Shown here: positions 50,530 to 58,313 of the stretch, one piece after another
Numbering within the stretch: position 1 is the stretch's first letter
Layout of the letters: every line of letters starts with the position of its first letter
Origin: Streptomyces sp. NBC_00557
GTDB lineage: Bacteria > Actinomycetota > Actinomycetes > Streptomycetales > Streptomycetaceae
Reading direction: 5' to 3'
Assembly (NCBI RefSeq): GCF_036345995.1
Contig: NZ_CP107796.1
Span: 1,488,001 to 1,552,000, forward strand
Length of the DNA: 64,000 nt
Position numbers and translations under genes: made by a program
Notes under the pieces: model-generated
Seen by the model: only the letters and a program-made list of their open reading frames with translations
Database searches by the model: none
What the model was told of the DNA's origin: nothing

Positions 50530-51366
50530 GTGAGCAGCAAGGTCCCCCCGATCATCCTCAACAACGGCATCGAGATGCCCCAGCTGGGCTACGGCGTCTG
50601 GCAGGTGCCGGACGACGAGGCCGAGCGGACCGTCGCCCTGGCGCTGGAGGCCGGGTACCGCAGCATCGACACCGCGGCCGTCTACGGCAACGAAGAGGGC
50701 ACCGGCAGGGCCATCGCCGCCTCCGGCCTGCCCCGCGAGGAGATCTTCGTCACCACCAAGCTCTGGAACGCCGACCACGGGTACGACGCGGCGCTGCGCG
50801 CGTTCGACGCGTCGCTGGCGCGGCTGGGCCTGGACTACATCGACCTGTACCTGATCCACTGGCCGCTGCCGGCCCGTGACGCCTACGTCGACACCTACAA
50901 GGCGCTCGAGAAGCTGCTCTCCGACGGCCGGGTCCGTGCCATCGGCGTGTCGAACTTCCTCAACGAGCACCTGGAGCGGCTGATCGCCGAGACCTCCGTC
51001 ATCCCGGCGGTCGACCAGATCGAGCTGCACCCGCACCTGCAGCAGCACGCCGCCCGCGAGTTCCACGCCGAGCAGGGCATCGCGACCGAGGCCTGGTCGC
51101 CGCTGGGCCAGGGCAAGGGCCTGCTGGAGGTGCCGGCGATCGTCGCCATCGCGCAGAAGCACGGCCGTACGCCGGCGCAGGTCGTGCTGCGCTGGCACAT
51201 CCAGCTCGGCAACATCGTGATCCCGAAGTCCGTGACGCCGTCCCGGATCAAGGAGAACATCGAGGTCTTCGACTTCAGCCTGGACGACGAGGACCTCGCG
51301 GCGATCAGCGCGCTCAACGAGGACCGGCGGCTGGGTCCGGATCCGGCCACGTTCGACATGGGCTGA
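50530..51366 (+). CDS. Aldo/keto reductase (AKR5-like)
   Basis: 278 residues from GTG 50530, with AAGAGG 3 nt upstream and GAAGGA slightly further; ATG 50488 would add 14 residues that do not match the family start. The catalytic tetrad is present: Asp in RSIDTAAVYGNEEG with the following Tyr, Lys in VTTKLWN, and His in LIHWPLP. NADPH binding is suggested by IPKSVTPSRIKENIEVFDF. It is similar to 2,5-diketo-D-gluconate reductase-like enzymes; the substrate is unknown. It starts 91 nt after the acyl-CoA ligase. Confidence 0.9.
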   Translation: MSSKVPPIILNNGIEMPQLGYGVWQVPDDEAERTVALALEAGYRSIDTAAVYGNEEGTGRAIAASGLPREEIFVTTKLWNADHGYDAALRAFDASLARLGLDYIDLYLIHWPLPARDAYVDTYKALEKLLSDGRVRAIGVSNFLNEHLERLIAETSVIPAVDQIELHPHLQQHAAREFHAEQGIATEAWSPLGQGKGLLEVPAIVAIAQKHGRTPAQVVLRWHIQLGNIVIPKSVTPSRIKENIEVFDFSLDDEDLAAISALNEDRRLGPDPATFDMG

Positions 51367-51386
51367 CGCCGGCGCCCGCGCACCGA

Positions 51387-51422
51387 GGCCGTCCGCCCCG
51401 CGGCACAGCGGGACGGACGGCC
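51387..51422. terminator. Hairpin between convergent genes
   Basis: GGCCGTCC...CCCGC (51387-51402) pairs with GCGGG...GGACGGCC (51408-51422) with a 2-bp internal mismatch and a short loop, between the convergent aldo/keto reductase and the duplicated ABM-like gene. Confidence 0.6.
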
Positions 51423-51441
51423 GTACGCCGTCGCGGGCGGG

Positions 51442-52053
51442 TCACTCGTCCCGCACGTCCGCGTGCAGGACCTCGAACTCCTCCAGGGTGACCACCGTGG
51501 CGTGCGCCTTGGCCGCGCTCTCGCGCCGTACCGCGGCCTGGCGGGCGCGGCTCCCGGCGAGCGAGGGGCGGTCGGCGAAGAGGACGCCGGTCATGCCCCG
51601 GCCGCGTTCGCGGTCCAGGAACAGGGCCGCGCCGGCGAATCCGGGCAGCACCTCCAGCCGGGGCAGCACTCCGGCGTGGAAGGTGTCGGCGGCGAGGTCC
51701 GCGTCGGCGGGGTCGCACTCGAACCGGGTGATCCGCACCCCGCCGCCGGTGAGGGGCCCGCGTCCGGCGTGCAGGACGGCGGCCTCGAAGTTCTCGACGG
51801 CGACGGTACCGGCGAAGGGCTGCAGCAGCTCCGGCCGCCGCACGCTCATCACCTCGTCGCTGTTGCGGCGCGCCTCCGCGGACTCCCACCAGCTGACCGT
51901 GAGCAGTTTGCCCAGCTCGCGGTCGACGAAGAGGCCCGCACCGCGGTAGCCGGGCCGCTCCTCCAGCAGGTCGCGCCCGCGGGTGTTCAGGGCCCCGACG
52001 GCCAGGCCCAGCCGTGCCGGATCTCCGGTCGCGTACACCGTGCGTACGAACAT
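51442..52053 (-). CDS. Tandem ABM-like (dimeric alpha-beta barrel) protein
   Basis: 203 residues from ATG 52053 with GGAGGCGAGG upstream. Two repeats of the antibiotic-biosynthesis-monooxygenase-like fold are visible: GYRGAGLFVDRELGKLLTVSWWESAEA at 35-61 and GFAGAALFLDRERGRGMTGVLFADRPS at about 137-163. This matches a duplicated one-domain ancestor. The function is unknown; such proteins can be monooxygenases, haem binders or structural. It is divergent from the chitosanase across 210 nt. Confidence 0.7.
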   Translation of the reverse strand: MFVRTVYATGDPARLGLAVGALNTRGRDLLEERPGYRGAGLFVDRELGKLLTVSWWESAEARRNSDEVMSVRRPELLQPFAGTVAVENFEAAVLHAGRGPLTGGGVRITRFECDPADADLAADTFHAGVLPRLEVLPGFAGAALFLDRERGRGMTGVLFADRPSLAGSRARQAAVRRESAAKAHATVVTLEEFEVLHADVRDE

Positions 52054-52229
52054 GCGCCTCGCCTCCCGGAACCGCGACCGTGTGGCCGACGGTGGCTTAT
52101 ATATCCGGAATAGTGGTTTTCTCCAGTCTTGCCACGGTCACAAATCGCCGCAATGCGCAGAGGTTTCGGGAGCCGGCAGCCGAAGGGTTGACGCGGACAT
52201 GCACACGGGTCCACGGTGTACGGCACAAA

Positions 52230-52248
52230 GTAAGGAAACTTTCCTAAC
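52230..52248. promoter_or_regulatory. Palindrome upstream of chitosanase
   Basis: GTAAGGAAACTTTCCTAAC is a near-perfect palindrome (AGGAAA/TTTCCT core) 15 nt before the chitosanase start. From memory, similar GTTAGGAAA-type palindromes lie upstream of Streptomyces chitosanase and other glycosidase genes and bind ROK-family repressors such as CsnR. Its position overlaps where a -10 or transcription start would be, consistent with repression. Confidence 0.6.
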
Positions 52249-52263
52249 AGAAGGGCCCCCACA

Positions 52264-52971
52264 GTGCGCCTTCGAACCCTGACCTTCGCCGCGGCCTCCT
52301 CGGCCGCCCTGCTCGCCGCGGGAGTGCTGCCCGCGCACGCCTCCGCCGGCTCGGCGGCCCGCACCGCCCCGGCCTCCGCCCAGGAGGGCTCGGTCAGCGC
52401 GGCCGACCTGCTCGCCAAGGTCACGTCGTGTTCGCAGATATCGAACGGCAAGTACAAGACCGACGACGAGACGTCGGCCACCGTCCCCGTGTGCGGCAAG
52501 AACGGCGCGGTGTTCTGGAAGGCCGACATGGACATCGACTGCGACGGCCAGCGCACCACGAACTGCAACGAGAACCGCGACCCCTGGTACCAGGACGACA
52601 CCGCCTTCCACCAGTCCGACGGCAAGCCGCTGAAGGCGGAGTCGCTGCCGTACGTCGTGGTGCCCAGCTCCAGCGGCATCTGGAACTACTCGAGCGCCGG
52701 CATCAAGGGCGGCGGCGTGGTCGCGGTCATCTACCACAACAAGGTGGAGTACGCCGTCGTCGGCGACACCGGGCCCACGAAGATCATCGGCGAGGCGTCG
52801 TACGCCACCGCCAAGGCGCTCGGCATCGACCCCGACCCGAAGACCGGCGGGGCCGACTCCGGCGTGACCTACATCCTGTTCAAGAACTCCAAGGTCTCCC
52901 CCATCGAGAGCCACAGCGCCGCGGTCTCTCTCGGCGACCGGCTGGCCAGGCAGTTCATCGCTAACAACTGA
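52264..52971 (+). CDS. Secreted GH75 chitosanase
   Basis: 235 residues from GTG 52264, with AAGGG upstream. A signal peptide covers about 1-28 (LAAGVLPAHASA). The mature part matches GH75: FWKADMDIDCDGQ with the candidate catalytic Asp residues, GIWNYSSAGIKGGGVVAVIYHN, and VVGDTGPTKIIGEASYATA with the second acidic residues (Asp, Glu). Four or more cysteines could form disulfides. The enzyme hydrolyses chitosan outside the cell. A regulatory palindrome sits immediately upstream. It converges on the SDR gene with a 13-nt gap. Confidence 0.88.
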   Translation: MRLRTLTFAAASSAALLAAGVLPAHASAGSAARTAPASAQEGSVSAADLLAKVTSCSQISNGKYKTDDETSATVPVCGKNGAVFWKADMDIDCDGQRTTNCNENRDPWYQDDTAFHQSDGKPLKAESLPYVVVPSSSGIWNYSSAGIKGGGVVAVIYHNKVEYAVVGDTGPTKIIGEASYATAKALGIDPDPKTGGADSGVTYILFKNSKVSPIESHSAAVSLGDRLARQFIANN

Positions 52972-52984
52972 CCTGCGGCGTACG

Positions 52985-53686
52985 TCAGTTGGGCTGGCCC
53001 AGCGGGCGTACGACCACGGTGTTGACGTCGACCCCGGCCGGCTGCCGGATCGCCCAGACCACCGAGTCGGCGATCTGGTCGGCGGTCAGCAGGTGCCCCG
53101 GGGGCAGGCTGCCCAGGCCGTCCCAGAACGGGGTCTCCACCCGGCCGGGGGCGACCAGCGTCACACCGATCCCGAACTCGGTGACCTGCCGCCGGGTGTT
53201 CTCGGCGAGCCCGGTGACCGCCCACTTGGTGGCGCCGTACAGGTTGCCCGGGGTGTTCACGAACCCGGCGACGCTGCCGACCAGCACGATCCGGCCGCGG
53301 GACTCCTTCAGCGCCTCGACCGAGGCCCGGATGAGCAGGGCGGGACCGAGGACGTTGGTGAGCACCATCTCGGGCCAGCCGGCCGGGTCTCCGTCGGCGA
53401 CGGTGTCATGCGTGGCGAAACCGGCGTTGGCGACGACCGTGTCCAGCCGGCCGTACGTCTTGAGCGTCCGGCCGACGGCGTCCTGCACATCGCCGAACAC
53501 CGCCGCGTTCCCGGCGACCGTCAGCAGCTCCCCGGGATTCCCGAGCGCCTCGGCGAAGTCCCGCAGCCGGGACTCCGTGCGGCCGGTGACGGTGACCCGG
53601 TGCCCTGCGGCCAGCAGCTGCCGGGTCACGGCGGCCCCGATGCCGGTGGCGCCGCCGGTGACGAGTGCGACCGGAGAGTCGTTCAT
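52985..53686 (-). CDS. Short-chain dehydrogenase/reductase
   Basis: 233 residues from ATG 53686, with a GGGGGACCTC stretch upstream. Classical SDR motifs: TGGATGIG at residues 10-17 (cofactor), NAG at about 88, and the catalytic Ser-Tyr-Lys in VLVGSVAGF...YGATKWAVTGL. The cofactor is probably NADP(H); the substrate is unknown. The upstream region has a MerR-type promoter (53721-53751), suggesting induction by a drug or redox signal. Confidence 0.9.
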   Translation of the reverse strand: MNDSPVALVTGGATGIGAAVTRQLLAAGHRVTVTGRTESRLRDFAEALGNPGELLTVAGNAAVFGDVQDAVGRTLKTYGRLDTVVANAGFATHDTVADGDPAGWPEMVLTNVLGPALLIRASVEALKESRGRIVLVGSVAGFVNTPGNLYGATKWAVTGLAENTRRQVTEFGIGVTLVAPGRVETPFWDGLGSLPPGHLLTADQIADSVVWAIRQPAGVDVNTVVVRPLGQPN

Positions 53687-53720
53687 GGTGAGGTCCCCCT
53701 GTGCGTCGGTGAGACGGGGA

Positions 53721-53751
53721 GTCCATCACTTGGAGCGCTCTCCATGTCAAG
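53721..53751 (-). promoter_or_regulatory. MerR-type promoter of the SDR gene
   Basis: On the minus strand TTGACA (53751-53746) and the -10-like TGGACT (53726-53721) are separated by 19 nt. The spacer carries the dyad TGGAG-4 nt-CTCCA. An elongated 19-bp spacer with a centred dyad is the hallmark of promoters activated by MerR-family regulators. No MerR gene is in the window. Confidence 0.55.
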
Positions 53752-53795
53752 CGCGGTCGCCGGCGGCACGGGCCCGCGGCTGCGGGCGTCGTCGC

Positions 53796-54698
53796 TCACA
53801 CCGGCCGCACCGCCCGGTGCACCGTGTGGGCCGCCAGGACGAACACGTCGGGGCGCCGGTGGACGCTGCGGGGGTCGGCGGGGTCGAGGAGGCGGTCGAG
53901 GGTGGCGATGTCGTCGGCGTCGAGGGTGTCGGTGAGGACGTCCCGGAAGCGGGTCAGCGCGGCGGCGACGAAGGCGCGGGCCCGGTCCGGTACGGGGGCG
54001 GGGATGTCGAGGAGGAAGCTGCGGGTGCCCGTGTGCTTCAGGCCGGCCGCGGTCAGCAGGGCCGGCCAGTCCTCGGTCTCGGCGACCGCGCCGGGCAGCT
54101 CGGCGCGCATCCGGGCGAAGCGGTCCTCCTGGGCGGCGTCGAGCCGGGCCTGCAGTCCCGGGCGGCCGAAGCCGATGTCACGGGGCAGATAGCGGGCGGG
54201 CAGGCCGCCCTCCAGGATGGCCAGCGTGCCGCCGGGGGCGAGCCGGGCGCCGAACGCGGCGAGCGCGGCCCTCTGGTCGCCGAGGTGGTGCAGGCTGCGG
54301 CTGGCCCACAGCAGGTCCGCCGGGTAGTCCAACTCGGCGAGGGATTCCGGCAGTTCGCCGGTGAGCGTGTCGAAGCGGTCGGCGACGCCCTGGCGGGCGG
54401 CCCGGTCCCGGGCGCGCTCGAGGAGCGGCGCGGAGCCGTCGGCGGCGACCACCCGGGCGCCGGGAAACGTCTCGGCCATCAGGCAGGAGATCACCCCGGG
54501 CCCGCTGCCCGCGTCCACGACCAGACCGGGCTCCGTCACCTCCTTGCCCAGCCAGGCCAGGGCGCGCGCGTACGCCGGGGCGAACACCTCGGCCTCCGTC
54601 TCCAGTGTCGCGGCCATCGCGCCCCAGTCGATGTCGTCGCCGTGGGCGTGGCCGTGACGGGCGTCGTGCCCGGAGTGGGCGTGGTGGTCGTGTGCCAT
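53796..54698 (-). CDS. SAM-dependent methyltransferase with His-rich N-terminus
   Basis: 300 residues from ATG 54698, with GAGAGG 9 nt upstream. The first 20 residues hold nine histidines (HDHHAHSGHDARHGHAHG), a likely metal-binding tail. The class I methyltransferase core follows: LVVDAGSGPGVISCLMAETF (motif I, about 58-77), RVVAADGSAPLLERAR, LLWASRSLHHLGDQ and LAPGGTLAILEGG. The substrate is unknown. It is divergent from the PhyH-like gene across 144 nt that contain a 19-bp tandem repeat, so the two may be co-regulated. Confidence 0.85.
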   Translation of the reverse strand: MAHDHHAHSGHDARHGHAHGDDIDWGAMAATLETEAEVFAPAYARALAWLGKEVTEPGLVVDAGSGPGVISCLMAETFPGARVVAADGSAPLLERARDRAARQGVADRFDTLTGELPESLAELDYPADLLWASRSLHHLGDQRAALAAFGARLAPGGTLAILEGGLPARYLPRDIGFGRPGLQARLDAAQEDRFARMRAELPGAVAETEDWPALLTAAGLKHTGTRSFLLDIPAPVPDRARAFVAAALTRFRDVLTDTLDADDIATLDRLLDPADPRSVHRRPDVFVLAAHTVHRAVRPV

Positions 54699-54761
54699 GG
54701 CGGTCAGCCTCTCGCTCGGGTGCGGCCAGGGTGCGACGGCGCACGGCGGGGTGCCAGTTTC

Positions 54762-54799
54762 GTTGCCGGTGCCGCAAAAAGTTGCGGGTGCCGCAAAAA
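54762..54799. repeat. Tandem 19-bp repeat in divergent promoter
   Basis: GTTGCCGGTGCCGCAAAAA (54762-54780) is followed directly by GTTGCGGGTGCCGCAAAAA (54781-54799), with one mismatch. The second copy contains the dyad TTGCGG-GTG-CCGCAA. It lies 43 nt before the PhyH-like start and 63 nt before the methyltransferase start, and is a good candidate for tandem regulator sites. Confidence 0.75.
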
Positions 54800-54842
54800 A
54801 ACGGGATGCGCGGGAGCGGGGAGGGGACCAGCATGGGGCTCC

Positions 54843-55607
54843 GTGGACGACGCACTGGTGCACCGCTTTCTCACCGACGGCTTCGTGAAGATCGAGGGCG
54901 CGGTCCCGGCCGCCGTCGCGCGGGAGTGCGCCGCGCTGCTGTGGCGGCAGACCGGGTACGACCCGGACGACCCCGGTACCTGGAAGGACCCGGTGGTGTG
55001 GGTCGGGGACATGGCCCAGGAGCCGTTCGACGCGGCGGCCAACTCCCCGGTGCTGCACGAGGCGTTCGATCTGCTCGTGGGTGAGGGCCGGTGGGCGCCG
55101 CGTCACTCGCTGGACTCGTTCCCGCTGCGCTTCCCGCACGCCGAGGAGCCTGAGGACGCGGGCTGGCACATCGAGGGGAGCTATCTGCCGGAGGGCGAGA
55201 GCTGGTACTTCGCCAATCTGCGCTCGCGGGACCGTGCGCTGCTGATGCTGTTCCTGTTCAGCGAGGTCACCGACGCCGACGCCCCGACGCGGATCCGGGT
55301 CGGCTCCCATCTGGACGTGCCACCAATGCTGGCGCCGTACGGCGAGGCGGGGGCGTCCGTCCTGGAGCTCGGCCCCCGGCTGGCCGAGGCCTCGGCCCAC
55401 CGCCCGCTCGCCCACGCCACCGGGCGCCCCGGCGACGTCTACCTCTGCCACCCCTTCCTGGTGCACGCGGCTCAGCCGCACCACGGCGCCCGGCCGCGGT
55501 TCATGGCACAGCCGCCGCTGTATCCGGCGGCGCCCTGCGCGCTGGAGCGGGCGGACGGGGCGTACTCGCCGGTGGAACGCGCGATCCGCCGGGGCCTCGG
55601 GCGCTGA
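54843..55607 (+). CDS. Phytanoyl-CoA dioxygenase (PhyH)-like protein
   Basis: 254 residues from GTG 54843. The 2-oxoglutarate/Fe(II) oxygenase fold is suggested by LVHRFLTDGFVKIEGAVPAA at the start, WHIEGSYLPEGESWYFANLRS (first metal-binding His, with HxE rather than the usual HxD) and GDVYLCHPFLVHAAQPHHGARPRFMAQPP (distal His and 2-oxoglutarate-binding Arg). The Asp-to-Glu change may alter iron binding or make it a halogenase- or dioxygenase-like variant. The substrate is unknown. It is divergent from the methyltransferase. Confidence 0.8.
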   Translation: MDDALVHRFLTDGFVKIEGAVPAAVARECAALLWRQTGYDPDDPGTWKDPVVWVGDMAQEPFDAAANSPVLHEAFDLLVGEGRWAPRHSLDSFPLRFPHAEEPEDAGWHIEGSYLPEGESWYFANLRSRDRALLMLFLFSEVTDADAPTRIRVGSHLDVPPMLAPYGEAGASVLELGPRLAEASAHRPLAHATGRPGDVYLCHPFLVHAAQPHHGARPRFMAQPPLYPAAPCALERADGAYSPVERAIRRGLGR

Positions 55608-55645
55608 CCCCCGGGGCCCCGGCGGACGTTCACCGCGTCAGGGGG

Positions 55646-57391
55646 TCACGACAGCGGCGGGTAGGCGTTCTGCATCAGCTGCTGGAACTCGGCGGAGAAC
55701 CAGTGCCCGGCCAGCGGCGCGTTCGGCAGGGCGCCGGTGGGGTTGTTGCCGTTGCGGGAGTTGCCGCCGTACGTCGGGTCGCACATCTGGTCGAAGCCCT
55801 TGCCCTCGTCGTTGGAGATGGCGGTGCTGGACCCGTCCGACTCCCCCGGCGGCTTGACCCACACGTAGGCGTCGATCCCGGCGGCCGGAGCCGCGGCAGG
55901 GCGTTCGCCGAGGCCGGCGCCGCTCTGGTTGCACCAGTTGCCGACGTGGACGCGCCGGTCGATGCGGCTGCCGTTGACGTAGTCGTCGACGGAGGTCAGC
56001 GGGCCGGGGCCGGTGGGCCGGGCGGAGCCGCCCCAGCCGTTGCGGGAGGTGTCGATCAGCATGCCCAGACCGGAGTTGAACCCGGCAGCGACGAGCTTGT
56101 CGCGCAGTCCGAGGGCGTACGACTGCTCGTCCACGTACTGGTTCCAGTCCACCCACTTCGACTGGCGCACGGTGGTGCCGTTGACGGTGTCCGTGACCTT
56201 GAAGTACGGCTCCTTGGTGGGGCTGTAGTTGGCGGTGTTGACGATGAACCCGGTGACGTCGTTCACGCCGGCGCCGTTGGTCGTGGCGACCTTGTAGAAC
56301 TCCTGCACGGACGGGCCGAGGTTGGTGTCCCAGCCGAGCCAGCCGTGGTGGCCGGCGTCGATGTAGTTGTAGACGTTGGGGATGGCGCCGAGCTTCTGCA
56401 GGGCGTAGCTGACGCCCTTCTCGTAGTTCCCGTTCGCCTTCATGGTCTCGCAGTTGGCGGTGCTGGTGTTGGTGCCGCCGGCGTTGGTGACCAGGTTGGG
56501 CAGCGAGTCGGGCTCGATGACGGTGGCGATCCTCAGGGAGGCGTAGGCCGGGTCGGCGAGGATCGAGGCGATCGGGTCGATGTACTGGGTCTTGTACTTG
56601 TCGATGTCGTTGGGGCCGAGTTCGCCGTTGGAGGCGAGGGCGGCGCAGTCGCGGCCGGGGAGGTCGTAGATGACCAGCTGGACGACCAGGTCGCCGGAGC
56701 CCTTCTGCTTCAGGGCCTCGTTCAGGTGGTCGCGCAGACCCATGCCGCCGCCCACGCCGTTGATGGTGGCGATCCGGTCGAGCCAGACGGCGGTGGGCTG
56801 GTTGGAGATGCGGCTGCCGCCCGGTTCGGCGGCGGCGTGGGCCGACCACTCGGGGTTCACGTAGACCTTGGCCCCGGCGTAGGGGTTGTCGACCTTGCTG
56901 CCGGTGCCGCCACCGCCGGTGCCACCGCCGCCCGTTCCGCCGCCGCCGGAGCCGCTGCCGGAGCCGCTGCCGTCGTCGACGTTGCAGGTGACGCCGTCGA
57001 GCGTGAACGTGCTGGGCACGGCGTTGGTGCCGCTGTAGGAGGCGTTGAAGCCGAAGCTGACCGAACCGCCGGTCGCCAGCGTGCCGTTGTAGCCGGCGTT
57101 GGTGGCGGTGACGGCGGTGCCGCTCTGGCTGATCTGGGCGTTCCAGCCGTTGGTGACCTTCTGGTTGCCGGCGTAGGACCACTTCAGCGACCAGCTGGAC
57201 TTGGCGGCCGCGTTGTTGGTGAGGGTGACGGCGGCGGTGAAACCGGTGTCCCACTGGGTCTGCACCTTGTAGTCCACGGTGCAGGGGACGGTGGCGGCCG
57301 CGGCGGAGGCCGGGCCGGTGCTGAGCGCCGTCCCGGAGGCCCCGGCGACCAGTGCCAGGGCGGCGAGCAGCGTTGTTCTGGTACGACTCAT
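55646..57391 (-). CDS. Secreted GH6 cellulase with N-terminal CBM2
   Basis: 581 residues from ATG 57391, with GAAGGAA upstream. Signal peptide about 1-33 (GPASA/AAAT). A CBM2 cellulose-binding module spans about 34-136 (VPCTVDYKVQTQWDTGFTA, WSYAGNQKVTNGWNA), followed by a Gly/Ser/Thr linker and a GH6 catalytic domain. Key GH6 segments are VQLVIYDLPGRDCAALASNGEL (proton-donor region), IEPDSLPNLVTN, YNYIDAGHHGWLGWD and WVKPPGESDG. It cleaves cellulose outside the cell, probably as a cellobiohydrolase acting with the nearby GH48. It follows the broken GH5 gene by 47 nt with no clear promoter of its own, so the upstream CebR-type site may control it. Confidence 0.92.
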   Translation of the reverse strand: MSRTRTTLLAALALVAGASGTALSTGPASAAAATVPCTVDYKVQTQWDTGFTAAVTLTNNAAAKSSWSLKWSYAGNQKVTNGWNAQISQSGTAVTATNAGYNGTLATGGSVSFGFNASYSGTNAVPSTFTLDGVTCNVDDGSGSGSGSGGGGTGGGGTGGGGTGSKVDNPYAGAKVYVNPEWSAHAAAEPGGSRISNQPTAVWLDRIATINGVGGGMGLRDHLNEALKQKGSGDLVVQLVIYDLPGRDCAALASNGELGPNDIDKYKTQYIDPIASILADPAYASLRIATVIEPDSLPNLVTNAGGTNTSTANCETMKANGNYEKGVSYALQKLGAIPNVYNYIDAGHHGWLGWDTNLGPSVQEFYKVATTNGAGVNDVTGFIVNTANYSPTKEPYFKVTDTVNGTTVRQSKWVDWNQYVDEQSYALGLRDKLVAAGFNSGLGMLIDTSRNGWGGSARPTGPGPLTSVDDYVNGSRIDRRVHVGNWCNQSGAGLGERPAAAPAAGIDAYVWVKPPGESDGSSTAISNDEGKGFDQMCDPTYGGNSRNGNNPTGALPNAPLAGHWFSAEFQQLMQNAYPPLS

Positions 57392-57438
57392 GAGTGCGGG
57401 TTCCTTCTGTCGTCCGGTACGGATCTGGGGGTGCGGAA

Positions 57439-58037
57439 CTAGGGGTTGAGGGCGCGCAGGTGGTCGCGCAGCCCGGCGCCGTAGGCGGTGGCCGGATTCC
57501 CCGTGGGATCGGACGGCTTGTACGCGCTCCACCGGCTGAGGTCGTTGGAGTACGCCAGGCCGCCCGCCATGACGGCGTTCTTCGCGCAGGCGCCGCGGAC
57601 GGCGTCCACGAGGTCCTGCATGCCGGCGACCTCGTAGGAGATCCCGGGGCAGGTTCCGCCGTCCCGCCAGCACGTCCAGGCGTCGGCCGCGCCGGCGGTC
57701 GCCCGGTCCGGGTAGGGCTCGTTGAACAGGTCGAACACCACAGCCGGGTCATCCTTGAAGGTGCTCGCCACCGACGCCCGGAACGACGGGCTGTACTGCA
57801 TGTCGGGCATCGGCTTCCGGCAGGTGGCGTGCACGTCGGAGCAGCCGGCCGAGTTGCCGGTGTACTGCCCGTAGGTCCAGTGCAGGTCGAGGACCGGGGT
57901 CATGCCGTGCGCCTCGACCCGGGCACCGTGCACGCGGGTGTGGCTCCCTGCGCCGACACGACCGGTACGACCGCGCTCCCGACGAGCGCGACCGCACCGG
58001 CGGTGGCTAAAGGTACTGAACGCGGGGGGTGTCGCAT
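57439..58037 (-). pseudogene. Remnant of secreted GH5 cellulase
   Basis: An intact signal peptide (MRHPPRSVPLATAGAVALVGSAVVPVVSAQG, starting at 58037) runs into a frame that stops at 57900. Shifted by one frame, a GH5 core fragment begins near 57933 (GMTPVLDLHWTYGQY, VVFDLFNEPYPD with the catalytic Glu, AYSNDLSRW) and stops at 57439. The N-terminal catalytic part and the C-terminal half are missing, and the frame is broken between signal and core. The last residues (AGLRDHL) share 15 identical bases with the GH6 gene, so the 3' break may be a recombination scar. Confidence 0.8.
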
Positions 58038-58085
58038 GAGCGACTCCTTGCAGTTGGGCGCGCCGTGACAGGCGCGTCGACTGAC

Positions 58086-58099
58086 TGGAACCGCTCCCA
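58086..58099. promoter_or_regulatory. CebR-like box upstream of the GH5 remnant/GH6 gene
   Basis: TGGAACCGCTCCCA agrees with the CebR consensus TGGGAGCGCTCCCA at 12 of 14 positions. It lies 49 nt upstream of the minus-strand GH5 remnant, which probably shares a transcript with the GH6 gene. Confidence 0.55.
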
Positions 58100-58228
58100 C
58101 TGGTGCGAAGGAAGGTAGCGCCAAGTAGCCGGCTTGCACAGGGGAGTTACCGACTTTTCCGCAACGGTCCAGGTCGAATCTTTTCGACTCTTCAAGCACC
58201 TTGACCGCTCACAGGGTCATCCTCACTA

Positions 58229-58242
58229 TGGGAGCGCTCCCA
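58229..58242. promoter_or_regulatory. CebR box upstream of GH48
   Basis: TGGGAGCGCTCCCA, an exact palindrome and an exact match to the known CebR operator, 72 nt upstream of the GH48 start. CebR is the LacI-family cellobiose/cellotriose-responsive repressor of Streptomyces cellulase genes. Confidence 0.85.
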
Positions 58243-58313
58243 CTGGTTCAAGCCTTGACCTCTCCCGAGGACATCCCTCCCGAGCAGCACCCCCACCGAG
58301 GAGGAACCAGCAC

